Assembly (NCBI RefSeq): GCF_024166365.1
Contig: NC_064820.1
Span: 144,046,001 to 144,110,000, forward strand
Direction: 5' to 3'
Source of the DNA: Elephas maximus indicus
Lineage: Eukaryota > Chordata > Mammalia > Proboscidea > Elephantidae
Length of the DNA: 64,000 nucleotides
Shown: positions 21,331 to 33,300 of the stretch, piece after piece
Layout of the letters: each line of letters starts with the position of its first letter
Position numbering within the stretch: position 1 is the stretch's first letter
Translations under genes and position numbers: made by a program
Notes under the pieces: model-generated
What the model was told of the DNA's origin: nothing
Databases searched by the model: none
The model's input: only the letters and a program-made list of their open reading frames with translations

Positions 21331-24300
21331 ACCACGGGCCTTGGAAGTCCCGGGGTCCCAGCTCGCGGCTTCAGGATCAGAGCTGCATCCTGCGGGGTGT
21401 CCCTCTTCTGTCGTGTTTTTCCGCTCTTTGGCAGGTTCAGGAAGCATCTCTAGGGAGCTAATAGGAACAGACATTCGGTTTTCTTGCTCCAAACACCTAA
21501 GACAGGATATTAGGATATATGAATTCCAGAAATGCTTCCCCTAGCTATGACATTTCTTTATATTCTCGAATGCCCTTCGTTTTAAAGCCCATTGAGTTTT
21601 CTTAAAAGATCCTCCTTAGTTATTCCTGCTCTGTAGTGCCCAGTGTCAGCCTCCCACACCGGATCCACTTCTCCACTTGAAACACCTTTGAAGTGATGCC
21701 GGTATCTAACTCCACTGCTTTTCAGTTTTTACATTGAGATTAGAATTGTTGGTTAAATGCGCTCTTCCTCATGGGAGCGCTCCATTAGAGGCGGAATGAC
21801 CACCTGCCAAAGAGTTGCTGTAATAAGTGAGAGACCTTTGTGATCCTAGATACTGTGTAAAAGAGAAAGTTTATTTAACAGAGTGTGGTTTCTTAAATTA
21901 GCTAGAGCAATCTTTACTCCGTTTCCATTTTTCTTGGTAGGTTCATTTTACACATTTGATCAGCTTTTGAGTGTTAGGTGCTGGTGATAATAGAAGTGAT
22001 GAAAGCAGATAGGGTTGCTGCCATCATTCTTGATTCACCTCTCTTCCTATCTTTCTTTTCTTAATTAGTACCTGCTCATTCATCGAAACTGTGCTTTGAG
22101 AGCAGAAAATAGGGGATATGTGACCTGTTTTTTGGAATCCATGGAGGCTTCTTTCAGAAAGTGATTTTAAGCTGAGCTTTTAAAGGATGAGTTATAAATA
22201 CTTTGACAAGGGAGAAGAGAGAATAGCCTTTGCGAGGACCTTGTGGTAAGAGTGAGCACTGGGAATGTGAGAACCATAAAGAGGTTGTATAATATGGTTG
22301 GAGAATAAGAAGCCAGAAGAAGAGTGGGGGAAGATGAGAGCTAGGATGTCAGCAGGGCCTTTTTGGTCATATTAAGGCATTTTGCAGTGATATGATGAGA
22401 ATATTTCTGGTAGCTGTATGGTAAGGTGTTGCAGAGTGGAGATGGGAGACTGGTTAGGAGGCTATTGTGGTGCAGGCAAGAGATGATAGTGGCTCAGGGT
22501 AAGGTGTTAGCAGTGGAAAGGGGAAAAGTGAAAGGATTGGAGAGAAGTTAGTAGGAAAAGTAAACAGGTCTTAGTGATGATTTGTCTACAGAACATGAAA
22601 AAGAGAAGGTTAAGAATGACCCTTAGGCTTGCTTAACTCCATGAAATAGGACTAGGGGACAGAAAAGGAGATAGCAGGGATTGTAATGTAAGGTGTCAAT
22701 ATAATGTTAAATGCAACAATGACGGTACACACTAAGTGTCATGCTGGCAGAGGAAGGAAGGATTGTCAGGGAAAATTTAACTGAGGCCGATGTTTGAGAT
22801 GAATCTGGAAGGATAAATAGTAGTTGCTCTGTATCCCAGAGGGGCCCTGGTGGTCCAGTGGTTAAGTGCTTGGCTGCTAACCAGGTCAGTAGTTTGAACC
22901 CACCAGCTGCTCCACAGGAGAAAGGTGTGGCAGTCTGCTTCCGTAAAGATTTACAGCCTTGGAAACTCTGTGGGACAGTTCTACTCTGTCCTGTAGGGTC
23001 GCTATCAGTGGGAATCAACTCAGCAGCAACGGGTTTTGGTTTGGCTCTGTATTCCAGGCATATATGCTATGTTGTGAGAGTTAATTCCAGCAAATTTGGA
23101 ATTAACCCTGAGCTCTTTTGCTGGAGTTTGTGCCTGGCACTGGCCCCTGATCCAAGGACGAAATACACCGAGTGTTAGCGTTGCTTTGTAACTGTGGGTG
23201 AGAGGACTTTAGGAACAGTTTGTATCAGTTCGTCAACATTGTTTATTGATAATAGTGGGATTGATGATTTGCACCTGGTCCAGGTGAGTCCCGCCCCTGC
23301 CCTCCGCAAGAGCTCTGCTCTTGAGACTGGTTACTTAGCAGAAATACGCCTGTGTGATCGGCAAAATATTAAAAAAAGCCTAGTCAAGACTTCATTTTGA
23401 GCTCTCTGTGTTCCTTGCACACTTGGGTGGTTCCTCATCTTGAGAGACTGTGTGTGTGTCCATCACAGCCCTCACAGAGGGAAGACAAAGGAGCCTGGAC
23501 CTGACCTCTCCAGAACTCTTGCTGTGAGACAGTCTTTGAGGTGATGCATAGCCTTGCTTTAGTGTTGTTCATATATTTTCCTGTAATAAAGTGTAGATTT
23601 GTAAGCATTGTCATTTTGGATCGTGTGATTCTTCTTCAGCGAACAAAAACTGTTCAGCTGCCACTGTTAGTGCAGATATGAAGCATAGACATTCAGAGAA
23701 CTTCTGATAGTCTGGTATTTTTGGAACATAGAGTAGCAAGGCTGTGAATAAAAGAGATCCTGTGGGTACCTAGAGGAGGAACAGGGGAATGTTATGCCAT
23801 TGTTAACAGGTTTGCATTTTGCTGTAAGCCACAGGTAATTATCAAACAGTTTTAAGCAAACGCAGTGATTCTTCACTGTGGGTGGGGGTAGGTAGGGGAA
23901 AGAGGGGCACCTCCTCCTACTCACCCAGGAAACATCTGGTGATGCCTGGAGACATTTGAGGAAACCCTGGTCGTGTAGTGGTTAAATGCTACAGCGGCTA
24001 ACCAAAAGGTCGGCAGTGCGAATCCCCCAGGCGCTCCTTGGAAACTGTATGGGGCAGTTATACTCTGTTTTGTAGGGTTGCTATGAGTTGGAATTGACTT
24101 GACAGCAACAGGTTTGGTTTGGTTCTTTTTTGGGAGACATTTGATGTCTGGAGACATTTTTGGTTGTCACAGTTGAATGGCATTGGGGGTAGGGGGCTCC
24201 TTGCTACTGGCATCTAGTAGTAGAGGCCAGGGATGCTGCTAAACATGCTGCAATGAACAGGACAGTACAGCCCCCTACAACAAAGAATTTTCTGGCCCAA

Positions 24301-27300
24301 AATGAAAGTAATGCTGAGGTTGAAAAACCCTGGTTAGAGGGAGAAGAGATTGGATTGTGGGACTACCTGTTAAGAAACTGTGGCAGTAGTCCTGCGTGGA
24401 TTGTGGATTAGAAGTGGAAAGAATGGAATGAATTTAAGAGAAGCAGCAAGATCAGCTTGAGATTTCTATGATCATGTGGACAGGTAGAGATACTTAGTTT
24501 AGAATGATCCCGAGTTTCTATCTTGGGTGGCTAGACAGGTTGTAAAGGGGTATCATTAACACAAGTAAAGTTACCTGTTTTAAAGTTTAATGGGAGAGGA
24601 ATGGGGCAGTGGTCATTTCTGGTCCTATTCAGTTTTATACATATTTGATTATTCAAAGTATGACAGTCAAGTATAAAAAGTTGGGTGTATCAAAATGAAG
24701 TGTTTTCACTTGAAGGAAAGATCAATTGACTTTTGGGGGAAAGGGTAGATGCATAATTGATAAGACACTGTGTGTTATGTAAAAACATTATATAACTATA
24801 TATTAGTGTTTACATCTTTTATAGTTTCCAAAGTATATAATTATGTTTCATTTAATTGTCAAAATAATCTTGTAACAGTTGAGTTATTCATCATATATTT
24901 TAAGTTGCAAAAGGTCACATAAATAACCAATCATTCTTTGAAGTCTAAAGTTTGATCTTTTCTGTTCTACTGATAAGATAGAGAGCATTAATATGCCCAA
25001 CCAAGAGGGTTCAAGCTTGAAAATACAGACTTGTGCCACCCAATCTCATGGTGGTTGGGAACCCTTAAACCCAGTGTCTCTTCCTTATCACTTCTTTCTC
25101 AAATCGATTTACATACCCTACTCTCCCTCTTTCTTTCTGTTCAATTCTTATCTAAGAATGACTTTCTCCTCTAATTCCTTTCCCCTTGTCTCTCTCATAA
25201 TGCTTGTCCAGTTACCTCAGGAAAAATCTCTCCCTTCTCTTTATTTCTGCAACCTAAATGGCCAAATTGTAACTGATTACACATGAACCAAAACCAAACC
25301 CTTTGCTGATGGGTGGATTCTGATTCATAGTGACCCTATAGGACGGGGTAGAAGTGCGCCTATAGGGTTTCCAAGGCTGTAAATCTTTATGGAAGCAGAC
25401 TGCCACGTCTTTCTCCCATGGAGTAGCTAGTGAGCTAGTGAGTCTGATCTACTGTCTTTTTGGTTGGCAGCTGAGTGCTTTAACCACTGTCCCACCAGTG
25501 CTCCTTTGATCACCTACTCCCTGCTTTCCCTTCACTATGCCTGCCCTTAAATGCAAGTTTTCCAGACAGGCAGAAGACTTGTTTGCTCTTGCTTTGTTCT
25601 GTTTTGGTTTTGCTTTAGTCACAGGTGTTGCGCAGTATTGTTTAATCAGTTATGTTTCATTTGTAAACAAGATTGTAAGTGATACAGTCTTAAAAAAGCC
25701 TGCAGTCTCCTCAACTCATAATGTAGTTCAAAACAAAATAGGTATAAAATTCCATAGAACTGATTTATAAAAGAATTTAAGATTGAATTGGCAGAAGTTA
25801 TGTGATAGATATATTTGTAACAATGATCAAAAAAAAAAAAAAAGCTGCTGAGGCTGCTTATGTACAACCAAACACCTCATGAAATTTGGTTACTTGGTTT
25901 GAGGTTCAGGGTCATGGTTTCATGGGACATCCCAGTTAACTGACCTAATAACACGTTTAGTGCTTCTGTTCTACCGCCTAGTTCTGTGTGTAGTGCCTGG
26001 GGTCTTAAAAGCTTACAGGCGGCCATCCAAGGAACAACAACCGGTCTCTATTCGCCTAGAACAGCAGAGGAAGAGGGAGAGTCAGGAATAGGAGGAGGAT
26101 ATAGAATGTGTGACGAATTGCCTCCATGAACAATTGCTTCCTTTGCCATGAGACCAGAAGAACTGGATGGTGCCCGGCTACCATTATTGAACATTTTGAA
26201 CAAAGATTCTGTAGCACAGTCCTGATCAAAAGGGAGAAAATGCAGAACAGGATTTCAAATTTTCATGGACTCCAGACTTCTGGAACCATGAAGTTTGGAT
26301 GAACCCCTGGAACTATTGCCCTGAGATAATCTTTAAACCTTAAACCAAAAGTATCCCCTGAAGTCTTCCTAAAGCCAAACAGTAGTTTAGCTTAACTAGT
26401 AAAAAAAAGTCTGCCTTGAGCATTATGCTCTTTGAAGAACTATCTGTATGGGATCAGATTGACAACAGTAACTTGAAAGATTTGATAGGAACCATAGGCG
26501 GTAGTGAATTTATATTGATGAGGGGGGAACAACTCAGAAAAGGAGGGTGAAAATGGTTACACAACTCAGATGTAATCAGTGTCACTAAAATGGTACATGA
26601 AGAAACTGTTGAATTGGTGTATGTTTTGCTGTGTGTATTCTCAACAACAAAATAAAATCATATGTATATGTAAAAGAATTTAAGAAACACAACCTATTTG
26701 TAATTTGGCAGTAAAATGAGCTTACATTCTATGGTAGAAGTATGCATGGGGTGTTATGCCGAGGACTGACCAACTTTACGACCTAACTACACTACCTGAT
26801 GAGTGTGTTTGGATGGTGCTAATAGGAAACTAGATGAGAAAATTTGGGGAAGGAAAATAGTACATAGTAATAATCTTAGTTGTTAAGAGTAAAACTTTGG
26901 AGTTCAAGTTCTACCTCTGTTATTTACTAGATGAGTAATCTCAGGAAGTTACTTAAATTTCTCAATCTGTCAAATAGGGAAGAAAAACCTTTCTTGTAGG
27001 GTCATTGGGAGAATTAGGAGATAAAATTAACTGTGTCACATTAACTAGTACAATTGTTTGGCTAGTTAACAGTAAATTAGAATTTCTTCTTTCCTGTAAT
27101 GAGGAAACCTTTTCAGTTTCTATAAAGCTATGGAAGGGTTGAACTGAAACCTGCCTCCCAAGTCCTATCCAGTGGTGAAAATAAAAAAATGTAAAATTGC
27201 CTGTGAGAGTAAAAGTCCTTTGTCTGTATGCTTATTGCCCTTTTAAGAGGAAACCTGGCCAACTTGTTAGTTGCAGTGATCTCTTCATTTTTGTTTGTTT

Positions 27301-30300
27301 TTTTATAGGTGATTACTGGAGGTCACTACGATGTAGATTGTCGATTAGAAGATCCTGATGGCAATGTGTTATACAAGGAGACAAAGAAACAATATGATAG
27401 TTTTACCTTCACAGCCTCCAAAAATGGGACATACAAATTTTGCTTCAGCAATGAATTTTCAACTTTCACGCATAAAACTGTATATTTTGATTTTCAAGTT
27501 GGGGAAGATCCACCTTTGTTTCCTAGTGAGAACCGAGTCAGTGCTCTTACGCAGGTAAATATGAAGTCAGCAATATAATGTTGGAATGTTTAAAGGAAAA
27601 AAAGCATAATGTTATGCATTAACTCATTGATGAACATAGAAGTTTGATACTAACAGTCTTTAAAACCTATTTTAATTCTGACAATAGATTAAGCATTTCA
27701 CAGAGAACTTGAGATTTTTATAGTGAAAACCAGTGCTAAAGGGTTTTACAAACTTCTAAGTGTATAGAAAGTCTTAAAAAGGAGAAAGATCGTTAAGGTA
27801 GAAAACATCAATAAGGGAAGAAAATTTACAAAGGTTCGGCAATCACAACTCCAGCATTGTGAAACTGTTTCTATAATTCACGAAGGAACATTGCTGCCCT
27901 ACTGTAAAAATGGCGTTGTAGCATCAGACCTCATCTGACTTCAGGGGGAAGAAAGAAAATCTCCATCATCATCAGCCCAAGGCTGATTGCTATGAGGTGG
28001 AGGTCAGATATAACTCTACTTTCCAACTTTCTCACCAATTCTGACACCAGCCATCCCTCCAACTGCACTCTCTACTTCCCTGCTGGGTGAAATAATTTGT
28101 TACCGTGGCCACAGAGAACTCAAAGACCATACTTACAGCTAAGCGAGTTATTAAGGAAGCAACAGAGTACAACTCAAGATCATGATCAGGAAGCATGTAG
28201 GCAAAGTCTGGAAGTCTCCCCTGAGGTGGAAACTACATCCCCTCCCCTCTTCAGTGTAGGACAGCTCTTTTAGCTCCCCTTGGCTGTGCAAGCAAGCAGG
28301 TCTCTCTTTCTGCCATGTACTCCCCCTGAGGACAGACCTCCTCTTGGCTGGCCTCTGCCCTGGTTGGGCAAGTGTTACAAAACTCTTTAGCTGCCAGTAA
28401 GTGCCCAGAGGCTCCCCACTCAACCAGCAAGCCTTCTTCCCAAAGGTGATCATCTCTTCTGCTCTGTGGGTTGGCAAGCCAACTGTAGCTGCCTCCCTCC
28501 CTGGAATGGGAAGCCCCCAGCCATCTCACACCAGTGTTCTGATTCTGCTGCTGCCGTTTCTCTGTTGCTGCCGTTTCTCTGTTGCACTTGTTGCAGGTTC
28601 TCACCATCTGGCACCTTCTCCAGTGTTACACCTCTCTCTGTTTTTGGGTCTAGGAGGTTCTCAGCACAGGGACCCCGGATCCAAAAGATGTGCTCTGCCC
28701 TTAGCTGTGCTTCGTGATGGTAGCGAGGTTCCTTTCCCAGCCTCTGGGATTTGCTCATTTTAAGCCTAGGGGGTGGCAAAACCAAACAATTTCTTAGTTA
28801 GGGTTCTGTACACCTTATTTGCATGTATCCATCCCCCATAAGGGTTCTATGCACCGTATTTACATTACTAGCCACAAGCACCTTGTTTGCATTGTCCCAC
28901 CCAGTCATTTTTTGGGAGTCACAAGACCATGGCCAGAAGGGCCATATAAAGTAATTCACTTAACAGGTTGGTATAACTGGAGGCAGAAATGATGCTTTTA
29001 TATATGCATATGTATATATCACAGAGTAGTCTTTATATAAGTACTTAGTATTCAAGCTTCGGTTATAATTTTTGCTGTAACTTAAGGTAGAATATTGAAG
29101 ATTAATGGTAAATTATCTAACAAATATTGTAAAGGAAGCTAAATTGGGTCTTATTTCAAAGGTCTTCGAGAAAGGTAGTAAAAGAAATTTAAAGTCAATG
29201 AACAGACACTGCTCAGATGATGATAAGGGTTATTTTATTTCTAGTTCAAATACAATATGAGCTTACATTGTATTTGAAAGGTTCAATAAGACATCAAAAA
29301 TAGTTTTTTACCACCCACTTGTTAAAACCTTAAACTGGTATTTTATTATTTCCAGGTTTCCTTTAGTCTCTTTGCCAAAGTCATGTAAGTCGTGTAGTAA
29401 TAGAGGTAGTTTTTAAGAGTGCTTAAGAGCCTAATTCATAACCCTTTTCTAAGTATTAGGTGTATTCAAATGCTCTTTTAGAAATGTTCTCTTTATTTTA
29501 GGATCCTGTGTGAAAGGCACTTTGCTTTGTAAAACAGTTTTTCTCTAAGGCCATTGTTTTAAACCTTAACCTCTATTCCTTCATGAATTTTTGCTTGCGT
29601 AAGAAGGTAAAAACCAAACCAAACAGTCAGTTCCATTGACAAAAATGACCCCATGTGTGTCAGAGTAGAACTGCTTGGTCTAAAAACTGAAGTAGGTAAA
29701 TGTAGGAAATGAGTAGTAATAAAGCAGTTAGTATCACTTAGCCTCCATCATTTATATCGCATTTTATCCTCTTTTAGTCTTATTTTTTACTTCCAAAAAG
29801 CTAATAAGCGTCTTATATAGTAGGGATACATACTTTAAAATTAAAAAAAATTACCAACTAGTAAATGCAGAATAAATTATGGAATTTTACTATCACCAGT
29901 TTTTAAGCATCAATAAATTGATGGCTCTAGAGTAGGCAGTGATCACCAGTCACTGGTGAAATCATTAGGTGAAAGGCTGGTGGGAAACTTTGTAATAGGT
30001 GGATCAGACTGATATCATCTAAATCTATTGATAATTCACAAAAGGAAAGATAACCAGACACTGTGTCTCCTGATATTATATAATAAGAAGTACACAACAC
30101 TGTCTATGAGATGTTCTCACCCAGAACATTAAACATGAATCCCATCAAGCCCTTACATCTACCAGTTTACAAGAAATACAGTGATAGAGGAACACCATGA
30201 GAATGGAGTGAGCAAAATCCAGACAGTAGGAAATGCTATAGGATAAACGACCCACTTTCTTCAACTAATGGATGATAAGGAAAAGACTAAAGAAATAGTA

Positions 30301-33300
30301 ATTAATCAGCCAAATGATTGAGTTGGCTTTGTTTGGATTCTGATTTGAAAACAACTTTTGAGACATTTGGGGAAATTTGGACGCTATATTAATTGATTTT
30401 AAGGAACTAATATTTTAGGTGTGATAATGCTATTGGGGTTATATGTTTTTGAGTGTTATCTTTTAGAAATAAATACAAAATGTAAAAGTATTTGGAGCCC
30501 TCGTGGCATAGAGGTTAAGAGCTTAGCTGCCAGCCAAAAGGTCAGCAGTTCGAATCCACCAGCTGCTTCTTGGAAACCCTATGGGGCAGTTCTTCTCTGT
30601 CCTATAGGGTCGCTATGAGTCAGAATTGACACGACAGCAACAGGTTTGGTTTGGTTTGGTTTTTTATAAAAGGTATTTATAGCTGAAATAATACAATATC
30701 TGAGATTTGCTTTAAAGTGGTTACAATGAGACGGAAATGAGATGGGGAATATGGATAAAACAAGATTAAACCAAAAATCAAACCCATTGCCATCGAGTCA
30801 GTTCTGACTCATGGTGATGCCACGTGTTTACAGAGTAGAACTGCTCCATAGGGTTTTCTTGGCTGTAGTCTCTACAGAAACAGACCACCAGGCCTTTCTT
30901 CTGCAGGGTAGGTTCGAACCACTAACTTTGGCGGATGAGTTCAATGCAAACAGTACCACCCAGGGACCTGAAACAAGATTTAGCCATATGTTAATAGTTT
31001 TTTTGACATCAGGGTTCATTGTACTATCTCTGTACTTTTGAATATATATGAAAATTTTCTACTTTAAAAGCAAAAGAAAGGAAACACCATATCTCAAAAT
31101 TTGTATGAATCAGTATAACGAGTCCCTTAATTTCTGTGATTTCCTCTAGTCCAGCAATTCTTAACCCATCCATGGACAGGCTTTAAGGAGCCTTAAACAT
31201 TCTGAGTTTATGTCAAGCCCTTACTTTTATGAGTACTTTCCAGGAGGAGAATCCTTAGGCCATACCATTTTTATAATACATAGAAAGCAAAGAAATGCTA
31301 GCAGTTCCTTTCTCTCTAGCCCCTTATCACAAATTAGAAATCATTCATTTTAGCACAGCTTTGCTAATCTTTCATTCCTAGGGACCTAAGCAAAACAAGA
31401 ACAACAAAAACATTTGACTATTCTGATACTATAGGTAAATTCAAAGTGTAGACCTCATAATTTCTCGCACTTTTTTTTAAGCATTCTTAATTGAATATTT
31501 TTATAGTTATTTTTTCATACTTACATTGCTAGGACTTTAATAAATGTGTAAATTATTTCCTAATATCTATATTGCTTAATTCTTTAAGACAAACTCAGGT
31601 TTGGCTTTTTAAAATTCTTAGTACGTGGTTTGTGATATAAAATGAGTGTAATACAATAATAAAGCTTACATTTCATCACCAGGATTAAACTTTCAGTCAA
31701 AGAAAAATAGTAAACTCTGGCGATTAAAAAAAAATAGATAACCCTTTTCAAAGCAGGTGATATAATGAATGTATAAAAAGTATGTTTTTATCAGATGAAG
31801 ACTCACAAACTGATTACACAGTGAAACTGAAACTTACCTCCTATCGGGAATATGTATGTATATATAAAAAATACACATATATATTCCCGATACGATATGT
31901 TATGTATGTCGTAACATATATATATATATATATATAGGTTTAGCTGACTGACATGAGACAGGACACTTGTTTAGAAAATTGATAAATATATTTTTTTAAA
32001 AAAGACATTCCTACTCTGATCTATCCCTTTCAGATTCAAAAGTTAGCTAAGGATTTAAACAAACGATGTTACTCCTGTTTTTAAAATATTTAACTTTGAC
32101 TAACTCAATCTATTTTTATGCCATATTTGTTGATTTTTGAGACCTTGAACTTTGATTTATACTCTTGTTAGTGGTATAACATACTGACCTGCCCATTCTC
32201 TTCCTCCTCGTTCTTCTTTGAAGAGCCCAGTCTCGAATTCTATAGCTATCAGCCTTGTTGTTGTTATCAGCTGCTGTCCAGTCCTCCAACTCATGGCGAC
32301 CCTATGCACAGTGAAACAAAATGCTGCCCGGTCCTGCGCCATCCCCATGATGACTTGCGGATTGCTCTGTTGTAATCCATAGGGTTTTCACTGGCTGATA
32401 TCTGAAGTAGATAGCCAGGCTTTTCTTCCTACTCTTAGTATGGAAGCTTTGCTGAAACCTGTTCAGTGTTATAGCAGCACGCCAGCCCCCACTGACAGAT
32501 GAGTGGTGGCTGTGCACAAGGTACTATCTTAATTATCTAGTGCTATATAACAGAAATACCACAGGTGGATGGCTTTAACAAACAGAAATTTATTTTCTCA
32601 CAGTTTAGGAGGCCAGAAGTCCAAATTCAGGGTACTGGCTCTAGGGGAAGGCTTTCTCTTCCTGTCACCTCTGGAGGGAGGTACTTGTCTCTTCTGAGGT
32701 TCTGCTCCTGGGCAGTCTTCATGTGACTTGCCATCTGTCTTCCCCCATCCCTACTCTGCTTACTTGTTTAATCTCTAGCCCTGGCGGTGCAGTGATTAAG
32801 AGTTATGGCTGCTGACCAAAAGGTCAGCAGTTCAAATCCACCACCCACCCGCTCCTCAGAAAACCCTACGGGGTGGTTCTGCTCTGTCCTGTAGGGTTGC
32901 TTTGAGTTGGAATCGACTTAATGGCAGTGGATTTTTTTGGTTTATATCTCAAAAGAGATTGACTCAAAATAATACACTACACTAATCCTGCCTCATTAAC
33001 ATAACAAACACATTAACATGACAGACAAGTCGCGTTCCCAAATGGGATTATAACCAGGCATAGAGGTTAGAATTTGCAACACATATTTCTTGGGGACGTA
33101 ATTCAGTCCATAACAGGTACATTGGCCAGGAATGGCATTGGGTCTCTCAAATGGAAGGCAAGAATTTTACCACTGAACCACCAGTGTCCCCTTGTTTTTG
33201 TTAGTTGCCCTGGAGTTAGTTCCGATTCACAGTGACCATATGTGTGTGTCAGAGTAGAACTGTGCTCCATAGGGTTTTCAGTGGCTGATTTTTTGGACAT

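Larger units (their letters stand above)
21329..27308 (+). other. TMED7 intron 1
   Basis: A 5,980-bp intron with GT at 21329 and a pyrimidine-rich acceptor ending 'ttttttataggt' (AG at 27307-27308). It holds an unclassified old repeat (22100-22690), SINEs at 22840, 23960 and 25283, a possible LTR (23205-23640), a DNA-transposon-like repeat, an L1 3' end (25782-26670) and a MIR. No additional exon is evident. Confidence 0.85.
32245..33186 (-). mobile_element. tRNA-Gly-headed SINE split by an LTR
   Basis: On the - strand, the tRNA-Gly-like head (33186-33121: 'ctggtggttcagtggtaaaa', 'ttcttgccttccatttgaga', 'ctggccaatgtacc') continues after the LTR into the body and tail (32519-32245), ending 'gataacaacaacaagg'. 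Removing the LTR at 32525-33115 together with one of the two GGTAC copies restores the same head-body order seen in the uninterrupted copy at 60960-61305. The tail is the RTE-like 3' end. Confidence 0.8.

Noticed and set aside
21329-21544. Continuation of TMED7 exon 1 frame to a stop at 21544
   Set aside because: The p24 family alignment leaves the genomic frame exactly at a GT donor and resumes at 27309, so this is intron.
33121-33186. tRNA-Gly gene on the - strand
   Set aside because: The T-arm and other stem bases are altered, and it is the head of a SINE that continues beyond an LTR, so it is not a working tRNA gene.
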